A stretch of 64,000 bases of DNA, from assembly GCF_001281265.1 (NCBI RefSeq), contig NZ_JXDB01000005.1, positions 1-64,000 on the forward strand, in the 5' to 3' direction. Below the pieces are notes generated by a model that ran no database searches, was not told the DNA's origin, and saw only the letters and a list, made by a program, of their open reading frames with translations. Position numbers and translations under genes: made by a program. This DNA is from Apilactobacillus kunkeei DSM 12361 = ATCC 700308. GTDB lineage: Bacteria > Bacillota > Bacilli > Lactobacillales > Lactobacillaceae. Positions 15,980 to 26,099 of this stretch are shown here, in pieces. The stretch's first letter is position 1. Each line of letters opens with the position of its first letter.

Positions 15980-16028
15980 CTTTAAAAACAAAAACCGTGA
16001 TAATAAGATGTACTTACTATCACGGTTT
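15980..16028 (-). terminator. Terminator of rpiA
   Basis: AAACCGTGATA (15992-16002) pairs with TATCACGGTTT (16018-16028). On the minus strand a T-rich run (TTTTTGTTTTT) follows the hairpin. Confidence 0.85.
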
Positions 16029-16035
16029 AAATTAA

Positions 16036-16725
16036 TTATTTTCTTTTAGCGTCGAATGTTTCTGAATGATCTTCATATCCGACAATTACCATGTCAACAA
16101 CGTCTAGGAACAGACCATGTTCAACGATTCCAGTCATGTTGTTTAGGATGGTTTCAAGTTCGTGGGGATGTTCAATGTAACCTAAGTTTAAATCGATAAT
16201 GTAGTTATCAGCATGAGTTAACACGTGACCACCCTTAGCATTGGTTCTAAAAGTAGGATGGTAACCCATATCGTCTAAACGTTTGAATAGGTGAGTACTT
16301 CCGTATGGGGTAACTTCCAAAGGAAGGGGAAAAGAGCCAAGGTTTTTGGCCATCTTTGTTGAATCAACAATCCAGATGTTTCGATCTGAGTTGATTGCGA
16401 CAATTTTTTCACGAAGGTGGGCAACACCGCCCCCCTTGATACCTTGGAAATTTTCATCGATTTGGTCAGCACCGTCAATTGTTAAGTCAATATGGTCAAC
16501 GTCATCGATACTTTTAACATCAATTCCCAAGTCACGAGCACGCTTTGCTGAGCGGTTGGAAGTTGGAACACCAATAATACGTAATCCTTCTTTGGCTACC
16601 CGTTCTCCCAATGCATCCAACAAGTATTTCACAGTTGAACCTGTACCAAGACCGACAGTCATGCCGTCTTTAATATATTTGACAGCTTCTTGGCCGGCAA
16701 CTTTTTTCATTAATTCTTTATCCAT
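16036..16725 (-). CDS. rpiA: Ribose-5-phosphate isomerase A
   Basis: It interconverts ribose 5-phosphate and ribulose 5-phosphate in pentose metabolism, supplying PRPP for nucleotides. It has 229 residues, normal for RpiA. Motifs are [16 protein letters not shown] (phosphate binding), [17 protein letters not shown] (with the active-site Asp residues) and LREKIVA. The start at 16725 has GAGGGGAAAAGG just upstream on the minus strand. The 233-bp gap to dut contains a short hairpin (TGAATG/CATTCA, around 16773-16790) in its 5' region; its function is not evident. Confidence 0.96.
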   Translation of the reverse strand: MDKELMKKVAGQEAVKYIKDGMTVGLGTGSTVKYLLDALGERVAKEGLRIIGVPTSNRSAKRARDLGIDVKSIDDVDHIDLTIDGADQIDENFQGIKGGGVAHLREKIVAINSDRNIWIVDSTKMAKNLGSFPLPLEVTPYGSTHLFKRLDDMGYHPTFRTNAKGGHVLTHADNYIIDLNLGYIEHPHELETILNNMTGIVEHGLFLDVVDMVIVGYEDHSETFDAKRK

Positions 16726-16870
16726 AATCCTTTTCCCCTCTAAAATATTCGGTAAAACGACGTTAAAACGACTTTGAATGCTTATACATTCAGACGAAAG
16801 GTTTCGAACAAAGGTATTAAATATACCTCAATAATACTATATTAATTTTCTATGGTTATCGTGAGTTTGT

Positions 16871-16885
16871 CAAATAAAATATTTG
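16871..16885. repeat. Small perfect palindrome in the rpiA-dut gap
   Basis: CAAATA-AAA-TATTTG is a perfect inverted repeat 90 bases ahead of dut. It could be an operator for either divergent gene, but in AT-rich DNA such short palindromes also arise by chance. Confidence 0.3.
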
Positions 16886-16958
16886 TATTTAATTGTTAAC
16901 AGTTTTCATATAAAATACATAGTATAATAATACTAATAAATTAACAGGATGTGTAGAT

Positions 16959-17495
16959 ATGAAGAGAGGATTTGAAGTAGTTACAAAGTATAAGGATAAA
17001 GGCATCAATCTACCTTATCGTTCTACTAAACAAGCAGCTGGTTATGATATCGAAGCAGGTGTCGATTTTGTATTACCTTCAATTTGGAAATTAGGATTTT
17101 TAAAAGTTCTTTGGGCAATTAAGCATGAAAAAGACGTATCTGAAGATGAGATGCAACGTGCTAAGGATATCTTGCGTCCATTATTAGTTCCAACTGGAAT
17201 TAAGGCATACATGCAACCAGATGAAATGTTAGTTATTGCTAACCGTTCAAGCGGTCCACTAAAGAGAGGCATGGTTTTACCGAACGGAATTGGTATCGTT
17301 GATGCTGATTACTATGGTAACGAAAGCAACGAAGGTGAGTTATTTGTTCAAATGACTAACTTCGGACTACTAGATAAAAAGATTAAGAAGGGTGATCGTA
17401 TCGCTCAAGGTATTTTTGTACCATTCTTAACAACTGATGCTGACTCCAACAAGGGGACTAAACGAATTGGTGGTTTTGGTTCATCAGGCAAATAA
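16959..17495 (+). CDS. dut: dUTP diphosphatase (trimeric dUTPase fold)
   Basis: It hydrolyses dUTP to dUMP and pyrophosphate, keeping uracil out of DNA and feeding thymidylate synthesis (tmk lies at 40178). The 178 residues contain all five trimeric dUTPase motifs: AGYDIEA (27-33), RSSGPLK (96-102), NGIGIVDADYYG (109-120), KKGDRIAQG (143-151) and the glycine-rich C-terminus GTKRIGGFGSSG (166-177). A hydrophobic-then-charged insertion at about 40-75, between motifs I and II, lengthens it beyond the usual 145-150 residues. A -10 box TATAAT (16923-16928) is just upstream. radA follows after 27 bases. Confidence 0.88.
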   Translation: MKRGFEVVTKYKDKGINLPYRSTKQAAGYDIEAGVDFVLPSIWKLGFLKVLWAIKHEKDVSEDEMQRAKDILRPLLVPTGIKAYMQPDEMLVIANRSSGPLKRGMVLPNGIGIVDADYYGNESNEGELFVQMTNFGLLDKKIKKGDRIAQGIFVPFLTTDADSNKGTKRIGGFGSSGK

Positions 17496-17522
17496 AAAAC
17501 GAATTAAAGAAAGGAAATTAAT

Positions 17523-18899
17523 GTGGCTAAAGTAAAGACCCAATTTGTTTGCGAAGAATGTGGATACATTTCACCCAAGTACTTGGGACATTGTCCTAAC
17601 TGTGGAAAATGGAATACATTTGAAGAACAAACCGTTCAAAAAGAAACATCGAGTTTGAAATCAACTCACCGAATGGATTTTAATGGTCAGCAAGCAAAAC
17701 CACAACTAATCAAAGATGTTAAATTTGAAAAGGAATCACGTTTTGAAACTGAATCTCAAGAATTTAATCGTGTATTAGGTGGGGGAATTGTTCCGGGCTC
17801 ATTAATTTTAATTGGTGGGGATCCTGGTATCGGGAAATCCACACTGTTACTTCAAATTTCTGGACAATTAGGTGCTAAGAAACAACGTGTCTTGTATGTA
17901 TCTGGGGAAGAAAGTGCCAGTCAAATTAAGCTAAGAGCGGAACGCTTATCCGTGAATGGCTCCAACATGTATCTATATCCAGAAACCGATATGGGTGCTA
18001 TCAAGTCTGCCATTGATGAGATTAAACCGGATGCAGTCGTAATTGACTCCGTTCAAACTATTTCCGAACCAGAGGTTGATTCCGCAATCGGTTCCGTATC
18101 ACAGGTAAGAGCAATTACCGCAGATTTAATGTCCATTGCAAAGACCAATGGAATTACAATATTTGTGGTCGGCCACGTTACTAAGGGTGGATCAATTGCT
18201 GGACCTAAGACTTTGGAACACATGGTTGATACTGTTTTATACTTTGAAGGTGACATGCATCATTCCTACCGTATTTTAAGAGCTGTGAAGAACCGTTTTG
18301 GTTCAACCGACGAATTAGGGATTTTTGACATGCAAGAATCCGGATTACGAGAAGTTGCTAATCCATCAGAAGTCTTCTTGGAAGAACGTTTGAAGGACGC
18401 CAATGGTTCTGCAATCGTTGTCTCAATTGAAGGAACTAGACCAATCCTAGTCGAAATTCAGGCATTGGTAACACCATCCGTATTTGGGAATGCTCAAAGA
18501 ACCGCTACCGGGATTGACCGTAACCGTGTAGCCGTTTTAATGGCGGTACTTGAAAAACGTGCAGGACTAATGCTGCAAAACCAAGACGCCTTCTTGAAGG
18601 CGGCTGGTGGAGTTAAGTTAAACGAACCAGCAATTGATTTGGCAGTAGCAATTAGTGTGGCATCGAGTTACAAGAACAGGGGAACCGACCCTAGTGAATG
18701 CTATATCGGTGAAATTGGTTTAACTGGTGAAATTAGACGAGTTAACCGCATTGAACAACGTGTTTTAGAAGCGCAAAAACTGGGCTTTAAGCGCGTATTA
18801 ATACCAAAACATAATATGTCAGGATGGACTGCGCCAGACGGAATTGAGGTCGTTGGTGTATCCACACTGGCTCAAGCGATTAAAATCGCACTTAACTAA
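17523..18899 (+). CDS. radA: DNA repair protein RadA (Sms)
   Basis: A RecA-like ATPase that promotes branch migration in recombination and natural transformation. The 458 residues comprise an N-terminal C4 zinc finger (C10, C13, C24, C27), RecA core with Walker [11 protein letters not shown] (about 99-108), the RadA-specific KNRFGS motif and a C-terminal Lon-protease-like domain lacking catalytic function. The start is GTG 17523 after AAAGGA; the overlapping ATG at 17521 is out of frame. It is co-directional with dut and the PIN-TRAM gene (21-base gap). Confidence 0.96.
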   Translation: MAKVKTQFVCEECGYISPKYLGHCPNCGKWNTFEEQTVQKETSSLKSTHRMDFNGQQAKPQLIKDVKFEKESRFETESQEFNRVLGGGIVPGSLILIGGDPGIGKSTLLLQISGQLGAKKQRVLYVSGEESASQIKLRAERLSVNGSNMYLYPETDMGAIKSAIDEIKPDAVVIDSVQTISEPEVDSAIGSVSQVRAITADLMSIAKTNGITIFVVGHVTKGGSIAGPKTLEHMVDTVLYFEGDMHHSYRILRAVKNRFGSTDELGIFDMQESGLREVANPSEVFLEERLKDANGSAIVVSIEGTRPILVEIQALVTPSVFGNAQRTATGIDRNRVAVLMAVLEKRAGLMLQNQDAFLKAAGGVKLNEPAIDLAVAISVASSYKNRGTDPSECYIGEIGLTGEIRRVNRIEQRVLEAQKLGFKRVLIPKHNMSGWTAPDGIEVVGVSTLAQAIKIALN

Positions 18900-18920
18900 C
18901 ACATACAGAGGAAGATAATA

Positions 18921-20012
18921 ATGAAAAAAATTGATCGATTTACGGTTATCCAATTTATATTTGTCATTTTAGGAGCAACGCTAGGGGTAATTTATCTACC
19001 TGTTATTTGGCATGCATTGTGGGAAAACCCTTCAATTTTATTAAATAATGCACTAGTTGATTCAGTAATTGGCGCAATTGTTTTCTATATTCTTTCATTG
19101 TTTGTTGTTAAACGAATCATGAATGCAATGAGTCTGGTTGAAATGCAGTTATCACAAAAGAACCCATTCTATATTTTGATGGGGACTTTAGGGATGATTA
19201 TTGGATTGATTTTAGCGACTTTAATTTCAATCGTTTTATTTAGAACGCCTTATTTAATAACTAACTTAATCTTGCCAGCTCTATTGATGATTACTTTTGG
19301 ATACCTAGGCTTTCTATTGGGAACCACTAAGTTAAATGATTGGCGCAAGATTTTTAGGGTTAGTTTGAAAAGGGGCGGCAACGCTTTGACTAATACTTCA
19401 AGCCGCAATAGTAATAAATCAATTAAGATTTTGGACACTAACATTTTGATTGATGGTCGTATCTACGAGGTGGCAAAGACTGGATTTATTGAAGGAACAT
19501 TGCTTGTTCCTAAATTTGTCTTGTATGAATTACAATACATCGCAGATTCAGCTGACAGCCAAAAGCGTATTCGTGGTCGTCGTGGTTTGGACATTTTAAA
19601 TAAACTACAAACCGAAAAGATTATGCCAATCGAAATCACTGATCAGGACTATGACAATATCAAAGAAGTCGATAGTAAGTTAATTCGATTAGCTAAGGAT
19701 TTCAATGGTTCAATCATTACTAACGATTATAATTTAAACAAGGTTATCCAATTCCAAAAGGTTAATGTTTTAAACATTAACGAATTGGCTAACTCACTAA
19801 AACCAAGATTTGTTCCTGGTGAACATCTTGAAGTTATGATTTTGAAAAAGGGAACCGAAAGAAGCCAAGGGGTCGCATTCTTGGACGACGGAACGATGGT
19901 GGTTGTTGAAGATGGTAAAAATCATCTAAACGAACGACTATCCGTTGAGGTAACCAGTTCAATTCAAACAGATGCAGGTAAAATGATTTTCGCTAGAATT
20001 GATGATAAATAA
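18921..20012 (+). CDS. Membrane PIN-TRAM domain protein (YacL-like)
   Basis: A 363-residue protein with four N-terminal membrane helices (about 8-135), a PIN nuclease fold beginning with LDTNILIDGR (about 171-180) and a C-terminal TRAM RNA-binding domain (about 297-355). This is the YacL architecture that lies between radA and gltX in Bacillus and lactobacilli. The conserved acidic PIN residues suggest a membrane-anchored RNase, but the substrate is not known to me. RBS GAGGAAG precedes ATG 18921. Confidence 0.9.
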   Translation: MKKIDRFTVIQFIFVILGATLGVIYLPVIWHALWENPSILLNNALVDSVIGAIVFYILSLFVVKRIMNAMSLVEMQLSQKNPFYILMGTLGMIIGLILATLISIVLFRTPYLITNLILPALLMITFGYLGFLLGTTKLNDWRKIFRVSLKRGGNALTNTSSRNSNKSIKILDTNILIDGRIYEVAKTGFIEGTLLVPKFVLYELQYIADSADSQKRIRGRRGLDILNKLQTEKIMPIEITDQDYDNIKEVDSKLIRLAKDFNGSIITNDYNLNKVIQFQKVNVLNINELANSLKPRFVPGEHLEVMILKKGTERSQGVAFLDDGTMVVVEDGKNHLNERLSVEVTSSIQTDAGKMIFARIDDK

Positions 20013-20121
20013 AAGATTATAGATACCTTTAGATTTTTACTGAGTACTTTATTTTTATCGATAATAATTGTAAAATTAGAATGTTATTCTAAGAATTTAT
20101 AAAAAAGAGGAGAAAATATCA

Positions 20122-21612
20122 TTGGCTAATAAGAAAATTCGTGTTAGATATGCACCAAGTCCAACCGGACATTTACACATTGGTAATGCTAGAACAGCAA
20201 TTTTTAATTACCTATTTGCTAGACATAATAAAGGTAAGTTTATTATCCGTATCGAAGATACTGATACTAAGCGAAACGTAGCTGATGGTGAGAAAAGTCA
20301 GTTAGACAACTTAAAATGGCTTGGCTTAGATTGGGATGAAGGTCCAGATAAACCTGGTAAGTTTGGTCCATACAGACAATCAGAAAGACGTTCAATTTAC
20401 GATCCATTGATCCAACAACTATTGGATGAAGACAAGGCTTACTACTCATATAGAACAGAAGAAGAACTAGAAGCTGATCGTGAAGAACAACGTGCAAAGG
20501 GCATCATGCCTCATTACGAATATGAATACGCTGGTATGTCAGAAGAAGAAATTCAAAAATCAATGGCTGAATCAGAAGCTAAAGGTTTGAAACCGGTTAT
20601 TCGTTTCAGAGTACCAAAGAACAAGACTTACGCATGGGACGATGTTGTTAAGGGTCGTGTTGAATTTAACTCTGATACTATTGGTGGGGATTTCGTTATC
20701 GTAAAACGTGACGGAATGCCTACTTACAACTTCGCGGTTATTATTGATGACCATGAAATGCAAATTTCACACGTATTCAGAGGTGACGACCACGTTGCTA
20801 ATACACCAAAACAATTAATGATGTACGAAGCATTTGGATGGGAAGCTCCTGTATTCGGTCACATGAGTTTAATTACTAGTGCCGACACTGGTAAGAAGCT
20901 AAGTAAACGTGATGAATCAATCATTCAATTTATCGAACAATACAGAGACCTAGGATACCTACCAGATGCAATGTTTAACTTCATTACTCTATTAGGTTGG
21001 TCTCCAAAGGGTGAAGATGAAATCTTCTCACAACGTGATTTCATCAAGATGTACGACGAACACCGTCTAAGCAAGTCACCAGCTAACTTCGATAACAAGA
21101 AACTAGAATGGATCAACAACCAATACGTTAAGGCTGCTGACGAAGACGTTGTTATGGATTTAGCATTACGTCAATTAATCGCAAAGGGTAACATTGACGA
21201 AAACCCAGATGCTTTAACTATTGAATGGGCTCGTAAGTTAATCAACACTTACAAGCAACAAATGAGCTACATGGCTCAAATCAACTCAATGGCTGACGTA
21301 TTCTTTAACGAACCAGCTAAGGTTTCTGGTGAAGCCCTTGAAGAAATTCAAAACGAAACTGCACCAGTCGTTCTAAAGGCCTTTGCTGAAAAGATTAAGG
21401 ATGTTCCAGTTTTCGATAAGATTGAAATCCTAAAGACAATTAAGGAAATTCAAAAGGAAACTAAGATCAAGGGACGTCAACTATGGATGCCAATCAGAAT
21501 TGCCGTTACTCATGAAAGTCACGGTCCTGAACTACCTGAATCAATCGAATTGATTGGTAGAGAAAAGGCTCTAAAACACATTGATGAAACTTTAAAACAA
21601 ATAAATCAATAA
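20122..21612 (+). CDS. gltX: Glutamyl-tRNA synthetase
   Basis: It charges tRNA-Glu and, as in most Firmicutes, probably tRNA-Gln non-discriminatingly for later amidation; no glnS is seen here. The 496 residues have the class I motifs HIGN (19-22, in [12 protein letters not shown]) and KLSKR (259-263). The start is TTG 20122 after GAGGAG. A terminator follows at 21618, separating it from cysS, and the cysE often found between them is absent. Confidence 0.97.
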   Translation: MANKKIRVRYAPSPTGHLHIGNARTAIFNYLFARHNKGKFIIRIEDTDTKRNVADGEKSQLDNLKWLGLDWDEGPDKPGKFGPYRQSERRSIYDPLIQQLLDEDKAYYSYRTEEELEADREEQRAKGIMPHYEYEYAGMSEEEIQKSMAESEAKGLKPVIRFRVPKNKTYAWDDVVKGRVEFNSDTIGGDFVIVKRDGMPTYNFAVIIDDHEMQISHVFRGDDHVANTPKQLMMYEAFGWEAPVFGHMSLITSADTGKKLSKRDESIIQFIEQYRDLGYLPDAMFNFITLLGWSPKGEDEIFSQRDFIKMYDEHRLSKSPANFDNKKLEWINNQYVKAADEDVVMDLALRQLIAKGNIDENPDALTIEWARKLINTYKQQMSYMAQINSMADVFFNEPAKVSGEALEEIQNETAPVVLKAFAEKIKDVPVFDKIEILKTIKEIQKETKIKGRQLWMPIRIAVTHESHGPELPESIELIGREKALKHIDETLKQINQ

Positions 21613-21617
21613 TAAAT

Positions 21618-21655
21618 AAGGCTCGCTAAAGCATGCTTTGGCGGGCCTTTTTTAT
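21618..21655 (+). terminator. Strong terminator after gltX
   Basis: A 15-bp stem (AAGGCTCGCTAAAGC, 21618-21632, with GCTTTGGCGGGCCTT, 21635-21649; two G-U pairs) is followed by T-rich sequence. Confidence 0.9.
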
Positions 21656-21733
21656 TTGAATTTATCCTAATATAGTGGCTATTATTATGATAGAATGAAG
21701 TAAGTATAAAAAATAGGAATAGGGGTGCCATTG

Positions 21734-23140
21734 ATGCTAAGGATCTATAATACATTAACTCAAGAAAAAGACGTATTTAAGCCAATTAAGTCAAGAACAG
21801 TTGGTATGTATGTCTGTGGTCCAACAGTATATAACTATATTCATATTGGAAACGCGCGTAGTATTGTTGCTTTCGATACTATTCGTCGTTACTTTGAATA
21901 TTGTGGTTACCAAGTGAATTACATTTCTAATTTTACGGATGTTGATGATAAATTAATTAATGAAGCTAAAGAAGAAAACGGTACAGTAATGGATATTGCT
22001 AACAAGTACATTGAAGCCTACAAAGAAGATGTGGACGCATTGAATGTTGAACCAGCAACTGTTAATCCAAGAGCTACTGATAATATTGATGGAATTATTC
22101 AATTCGTAAAAGAATTGGTTGATGATGGTTATGCATATGCCGCTGATGGCGATGTTTACTATCGAGCAAGAAAGTTCAATGATTACGGTCATTTATCACA
22201 CCAAAGTGTAGATGACTTGGAATCAGGAGCTAGTCAACATGTCTCAGAAGAAGAACTTTCCAAGAAGGAAGATCCAATTGATTTTGTTTTATGGAAGGCT
22301 GCTAAGCCAGGCGAAATTTCATGGGACTCACCATGGGGGAAAGGCCGTCCAGGCTGGCACATTGAATGTTCAGTAATGTCTACCAAATACTTGGGGAACA
22401 CAATCGATATTCATGGTGGTGGAGAAGACTTGAAGTTCCCTCATCATGAAAACGAACGTGCACAAAGTGAAGCCAAGACTGGTGAAAAGTTTGTTAACTA
22501 CTGGATGCACAATGGTTTTGTTACCGTCGGTGATGAAAACGAAAAGATGAGTAAGTCACTAGGCAACTTTGTGACTGTTCACGATATTGTTAAGAGAGTA
22601 GATCCTCAAGTAGTAAGATTCTTGATGTCAACTACCCAATACCGTCGTCCAATTCAATACAACGAAACTAATTTACAGGCTGCCGAAAACAACCTAAACA
22701 AGTTAAGAAATGCTTACAATAACTTGAAGTATCGTTTAAGCGATGCCACAGATATTATTGATATGAAACTAGAACAAGAAATCAGACAAATTCAAGCAGA
22801 TTTCCAAGATGCGATGGATGATGATTTCAATGCACAAAACGGAATTGATTGTGTATACGAACTAGCCAAACTTGGTAACATGTATGCCCAAAAACCTGAA
22901 GTAGGTAAGGATACTGTTAACCTAATTATTGAAAAACTAGAAAAGATGGCTTCTATTTTTGGTGTTGTCTTCAAGGAAGAAACACTAGATGACGATTCAG
23001 TTCAAGCATTGATTGATGAACGTAACGAAGCTAGAAAGAACAAGGACTTCGCAAGAAGTGACGAAATTAGAGATCAACTACGAGACCAAGGGATTATCTT
23101 AGAAGATACTGCTCAAGGTACTCGTTTTAGAAGGGAATAA
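21734..23140 (+). CDS. cysS: Cysteinyl-tRNA synthetase
   Basis: It charges tRNA-Cys. The protein has 468 residues. The zinc ligand C28 lies in [13 protein letters not shown], whose HIGN is at 37-40, and KMSKS is at 271-275. The chosen start is ATG 21734, 9 bases after AGGGG; the upstream in-frame GTG (21725) falls inside the RBS. mrnC follows immediately and rlmB overlaps it, forming the conserved cysS-mrnC-rlmB-yacP cluster. Confidence 0.96.
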   Translation: MLRIYNTLTQEKDVFKPIKSRTVGMYVCGPTVYNYIHIGNARSIVAFDTIRRYFEYCGYQVNYISNFTDVDDKLINEAKEENGTVMDIANKYIEAYKEDVDALNVEPATVNPRATDNIDGIIQFVKELVDDGYAYAADGDVYYRARKFNDYGHLSHQSVDDLESGASQHVSEEELSKKEDPIDFVLWKAAKPGEISWDSPWGKGRPGWHIECSVMSTKYLGNTIDIHGGGEDLKFPHHENERAQSEAKTGEKFVNYWMHNGFVTVGDENEKMSKSLGNFVTVHDIVKRVDPQVVRFLMSTTQYRRPIQYNETNLQAAENNLNKLRNAYNNLKYRLSDATDIIDMKLEQEIRQIQADFQDAMDDDFNAQNGIDCVYELAKLGNMYAQKPEVGKDTVNLIIEKLEKMASIFGVVFKEETLDDDSVQALIDERNEARKNKDFARSDEIRDQLRDQGIILEDTAQGTRFRRE

Positions 23141-23563
23141 ATGATGGAAAACCAGAACGTGGATTATAAACAGTTAAATGGAATTGCATTAGCATATCTT
23201 GGCGATTCAGTTTACGAAGTGTTCGTAAGAAAGCACCTTTTAAACCTAGGCATTACTAAGCCCAACCGCCTACAAAAGATATCTAGAAAGTACGTGTCAG
23301 CAAAGGCTCAAGCAGCATTGATCGATTTGATGATTGAAGATGACATCCTAACAGATGAAGAGGATGCAGTATTCAAGAGAGGTCGTAATGCTAAGAGTTA
23401 CACACATGCTAAGAACACTAGCGTTTTGACTTACCGCCATTCAACTGGTTTTGAAGCTATGATGGGGTATCTTTCATTAAGTAAACAAGATGACCGTTTA
23501 GAAGAACTATCTAACTGGTGTATTGAACAAGTCGATGCTGGGAGGCCAAAATATGAAGACTAA
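23141..23563 (+). CDS. mrnC: Mini-ribonuclease III
   Basis: An RNase III-like enzyme lacking the dsRNA-binding domain; in Bacillus it matures 23S rRNA termini. The 140 residues carry the catalytic-domain signature [15 protein letters not shown] near the N-terminus, with the conserved Asp. Tandem ATGs at 23141 and 23144 directly follow the cysS stop. It overlaps rlmB by 11 bases. Confidence 0.93.
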   Translation: MMENQNVDYKQLNGIALAYLGDSVYEVFVRKHLLNLGITKPNRLQKISRKYVSAKAQAALIDLMIEDDILTDEEDAVFKRGRNAKSYTHAKNTSVLTYRHSTGFEAMMGYLSLSKQDDRLEELSNWCIEQVDAGRPKYED

Positions 23564-24308
23564 TGACCAAAGCGAATTTATAATCGGACGCCATCCGGTT
23601 GTTTCCGCATTAAGAGGAAAGCAAGAAATCAACAAAGTTTTCCTACAAAACGGAATCAAGAAAGATGAAAAAAGTGTTGAAGAAATCATCAAGCTAGCTA
23701 AGCAAAAGCATCTAGTAATCTCAACTGTGCCAAAGCAAAAGCTAGACTTACTTTCAGATAATCAAAATCACCAAGGAGTGGTTTTATCAATCGCACCATA
23801 CAAGTATGCAACTATTGATGAATTATTCGAAAACTCTGCAAAACAAGATGTACCACCATTCTTTTTAATTCTTGATAACATTGAAGATCCTCACAACTTG
23901 GGTTCAATTATTAGAACAGCTGACGCTGCCGGTGTTACTGGTGTGATTATTCCAAAACACCGTGCCGTTGGTTTAACATCAACAGTTGCGAAGACATCTG
24001 CTGGTGCCATTGAAAGAATTCCGGTTGCTAGAGTGACTAATCTAGTAAACACTGTTAATGACCTAAAACAACAAGGTGTCTGGGTATTTGGAACTGACGT
24101 AAAAGGTGCAGATTACCGTCGTTGGAATGCCAAAGGACCAGTTGCCGTAATCATTGGAAACGAAGGTAAGGGAATTTCACCACTTCTAAAGAAGAACGTA
24201 GACGAAATGCTAACCATTCCAATGGTCGGTCAATTACAAAGTTTAAATGCCAGTGTCGCTGCTAGTTTATTAATGTATCAAGGTTATAATTCAAGAAATC
24301 CACTATAA
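23553..24308 (+). CDS. rlmB: 23S rRNA 2'-O-methyltransferase (TrmH/RlmB family)
   Basis: A SPOUT-class methyltransferase expected to methylate a guanosine of 23S rRNA (G2251 in E. coli numbering) with SAM. The protein has 251 residues with the three SPOUT motifs: [29 protein letters not shown] and [13 protein letters not shown] (knotted C-terminal domain). ATG 23553 is preferred over the upstream ATG 23523 because GGGAGG (23540-23545) precedes it. It is in the cysS cluster. Confidence 0.92.
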   Translation: MKTNDQSEFIIGRHPVVSALRGKQEINKVFLQNGIKKDEKSVEEIIKLAKQKHLVISTVPKQKLDLLSDNQNHQGVVLSIAPYKYATIDELFENSAKQDVPPFFLILDNIEDPHNLGSIIRTADAAGVTGVIIPKHRAVGLTSTVAKTSAGAIERIPVARVTNLVNTVNDLKQQGVWVFGTDVKGADYRRWNAKGPVAVIIGNEGKGISPLLKKNVDEMLTIPMVGQLQSLNASVAASLLMYQGYNSRNPL

Positions 24309-24322
24309 GAAGGATTAAGCCA

Positions 24323-24847
24323 ATGAAAAAACAACTATTATTAATCGATGGATATAACGTCATCGGAAATTGGCCTGAATTGAATAAATTAAAGCTGGAT
24401 AATCGTTTGGCAGATGCCAGGGATGAATTGATTAATATTATTTCTGAATATAAAAAATACCGTGACTTAGATATGAAGATTATTTTCGATGCGATGTATG
24501 TTCCTGGTTTATCTAAGAAAGATAAGAAGCATAACTTAGACATTGTTTGGACAAGCAAAGATGAAACTGCTGATAGTTATATCGAAGCATATGCTAGACA
24601 AAAGCAATCTAGATTTGTTCAGGTGGTCGTAGTAACCTCTGATCAAGCTGAACAATGGACTGTTTTTTCAGCAGGGGCTTTGAGAATATCAGCACGAGAA
24701 TTGCTTCGTGATGTTGAACGTTCAAAACGTGAGATTAAGACGCAAGTTCGTAGTTATACCAATCAATTAACTGGTCGTCGAACTCCTTGGTCTAATGATC
24801 AGTTATTACGATTGGAAAAACTAAGAGATAATTTAACAAATGATTAA
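24323..24847 (+). CDS. rae1: Ribosome-associated NYN endonuclease (YacP/Rae1)
   Basis: The Bacillus counterpart, Rae1, cleaves mRNA in the ribosomal A site. The 174 residues have the NYN/PIN-type start LLLIDGYNVIGNW (D9 catalytic) and the conserved TSKDETADSYIEAYAR stretch with acidic residues. It is the last gene of the cysS-mrnC-rlmB-yacP run, 14 bases after rlmB. The function is assigned by family and context. Confidence 0.88.
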   Translation: MKKQLLLIDGYNVIGNWPELNKLKLDNRLADARDELINIISEYKKYRDLDMKIIFDAMYVPGLSKKDKKHNLDIVWTSKDETADSYIEAYARQKQSRFVQVVVVTSDQAEQWTVFSAGALRISARELLRDVERSKREIKTQVRSYTNQLTGRRTPWSNDQLLRLEKLRDNLTND

Positions 24848-24963
24848 AAGCTATATATATTTATACCAATCTGATGAAATATAAATGAACAAACATTCGC
24901 TTGTTTATGATTATGTAACTATATAAATTATTTTATGTAATTATAATCAGAGGTGAATAGGTA

Positions 24964-25584
24964 ATGAGCTTTAACCAAAATAATATTGATATAGAATTAA
25001 TTCTTGATTTCAAAGAAAATGGTAACGAAGAGTCACTGCAAAAGCTGTTTGATAAATACAAGCCGTTGGTTAATAAAGTGTGGCGTAATTATTACTTGCA
25101 CGATATGGATATCGATGACTGGTATCAAGAATCAATGCTGGTAATGGTAAAAAACATTCGTAATTATGATGTAAACCATAAAGCGACGTTTGGGACGTTA
25201 TACCAAATTAGTTTAAAGAATCATTTATATGATATCTTAAGAAAAAGAAAAGCTAAGAAACGGATGCCGGTTGATAAAATGGTTTCATATAATGCTAACG
25301 AGTTATACTTTCAAAATAGCTTGAAGGATAGAATCTTTTTAACACCAGATCAGTCAATGAATATCAAGAGTTGTTACGAAGAGTTGATTGCTAGATTATC
25401 ACCATTAGAATCCGAAATTGCGTTTTGCTATCTAGAAGACTTGATTAATGAAAATAATTTTTCAATCGATAGATTAAAGCTGGCTTTAGCAAGACATCCA
25501 GAGAACGCTACTAATATAGTTGATAATTGTATTGCTCGGGTCAAAAACAAGTTAAAGAAGATTGTAAAAAAGGTCTATGACTAG
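24964..25584 (+). CDS. Sigma-70 family factor of the SigH/ComX type
   Basis: A small alternative sigma factor of 206 residues, placed exactly where Bacillus sigH lies (yacP-sigH-rpmG-secE). Region 2 is recognisable in DIDDWYQESMLVMVKNIRNYD (about 55-75), with a basic stretch (LRKRKAKKRMP) after it; region 4 is weak, as is usual in lactobacillar SigH/ComX. In Lactobacillus sakei the orthologue controls competence genes; comFA/comFC occur here at 53490-55491. The preceding 116 bases are AT-rich without a clear promoter. Confidence 0.8.
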   Translation: MSFNQNNIDIELILDFKENGNEESLQKLFDKYKPLVNKVWRNYYLHDMDIDDWYQESMLVMVKNIRNYDVNHKATFGTLYQISLKNHLYDILRKRKAKKRMPVDKMVSYNANELYFQNSLKDRIFLTPDQSMNIKSCYEELIARLSPLESEIAFCYLEDLINENNFSIDRLKLALARHPENATNIVDNCIARVKNKLKKIVKKVYD

Positions 25585-25654
25585 CCATTAGCATAAATTG
25601 ACTATCAAAAATATAAATGCTATTATGAATTTATTCAAAAGGGGGATGTATACG

Positions 25655-25804
25655 ATGTCACAGAATAAAGTTGCTTTACAATGTGAGGTCTGCGGATCCC
25701 GTAATTACACAACCTCGGTTGGTAATAACCATGAAGATCGATTAGAAGTAAAAAAATACTGTAAACATTGTGGCAAGGCTACGATGCATAAAGAAACACG
25801 TTAG
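25655..25804 (+). CDS. rpmG: Ribosomal protein L33
   Basis: A 49-residue large-subunit protein with the zinc-binding version of L33: CxxC at residues 9-12 (CEVC) and CKHC near the C-terminus (about 35-38). ATG 25655 was chosen because GGGGG precedes it at 25641; the longer in-frame extension upstream has no family match. secE follows after 12 bases. Confidence 0.93.
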   Translation: MSQNKVALQCEVCGSRNYTTSVGNNHEDRLEVKKYCKHCGKATMHKETR

Positions 25805-25816
25805 TGGAGGAAAAAT

Positions 25817-25990
25817 ATGAAATTATTTAAGTTCTTTAAGAGTGTTGGTACTGAAATGAAACTAGTTGTTTGGCCTAATGGTCACCAAACTAGAATTGAC
25901 ACTACCATCGTAGTATCAATGTCAATTATCTTTGCAATCTTCTTTGCAATTGTTGACTGGGCAATTCAATCAGGATTATTATACCTATAA
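25817..25990 (+). CDS. secE: Preprotein translocase subunit SecE
   Basis: The essential small SecYEG channel subunit, only 57 residues. It has an amphipathic N-terminal part (KLFKFFKSVGTEMKLVVWPN, with the family's conserved VxWP) and one membrane helix (about 30-52). GGAGG precedes ATG 25817. Its place between rpmG and nusG is universal in Firmicutes. SecA, its partner ATPase, is at 55640. Confidence 0.95.
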   Translation: MKLFKFFKSVGTEMKLVVWPNGHQTRIDTTIVVSMSIIFAIFFAIVDWAIQSGLLYL

Positions 25991-26023
25991 TTTACTGTTT
26001 TAAATTATAGTAAATAGTGATAT

Positions 26024-26070
26024 TATAATAGGTAGTTTGAAACTTCGTGAGTGCGAAGTTTTTTTATTTT
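26024..26070 (+). promoter_or_regulatory. -10 box plus hairpin/T-tract between secE and nusG
   Basis: A TATAAT at 26024-26029 lies 10 bases ahead of a hairpin AAACTTCG/CGAAGTTT (26040-26061) followed by T-rich 26060-26070. The hairpin has terminator form and would limit read-through from secE into nusG, or attenuate a transcript starting at the -10. No matching -35 is seen. Confidence 0.6.
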
Positions 26071-26099
26071 GCAAAAAATCAAAAAGGGAGCTAATTTTA

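Noticed and set aside
16346-16777. A 143-codon plus-strand frame opposite rpiA
   Set aside because: Overlaps rpiA completely, with no RBS and improbable composition; rpiA is unambiguous.
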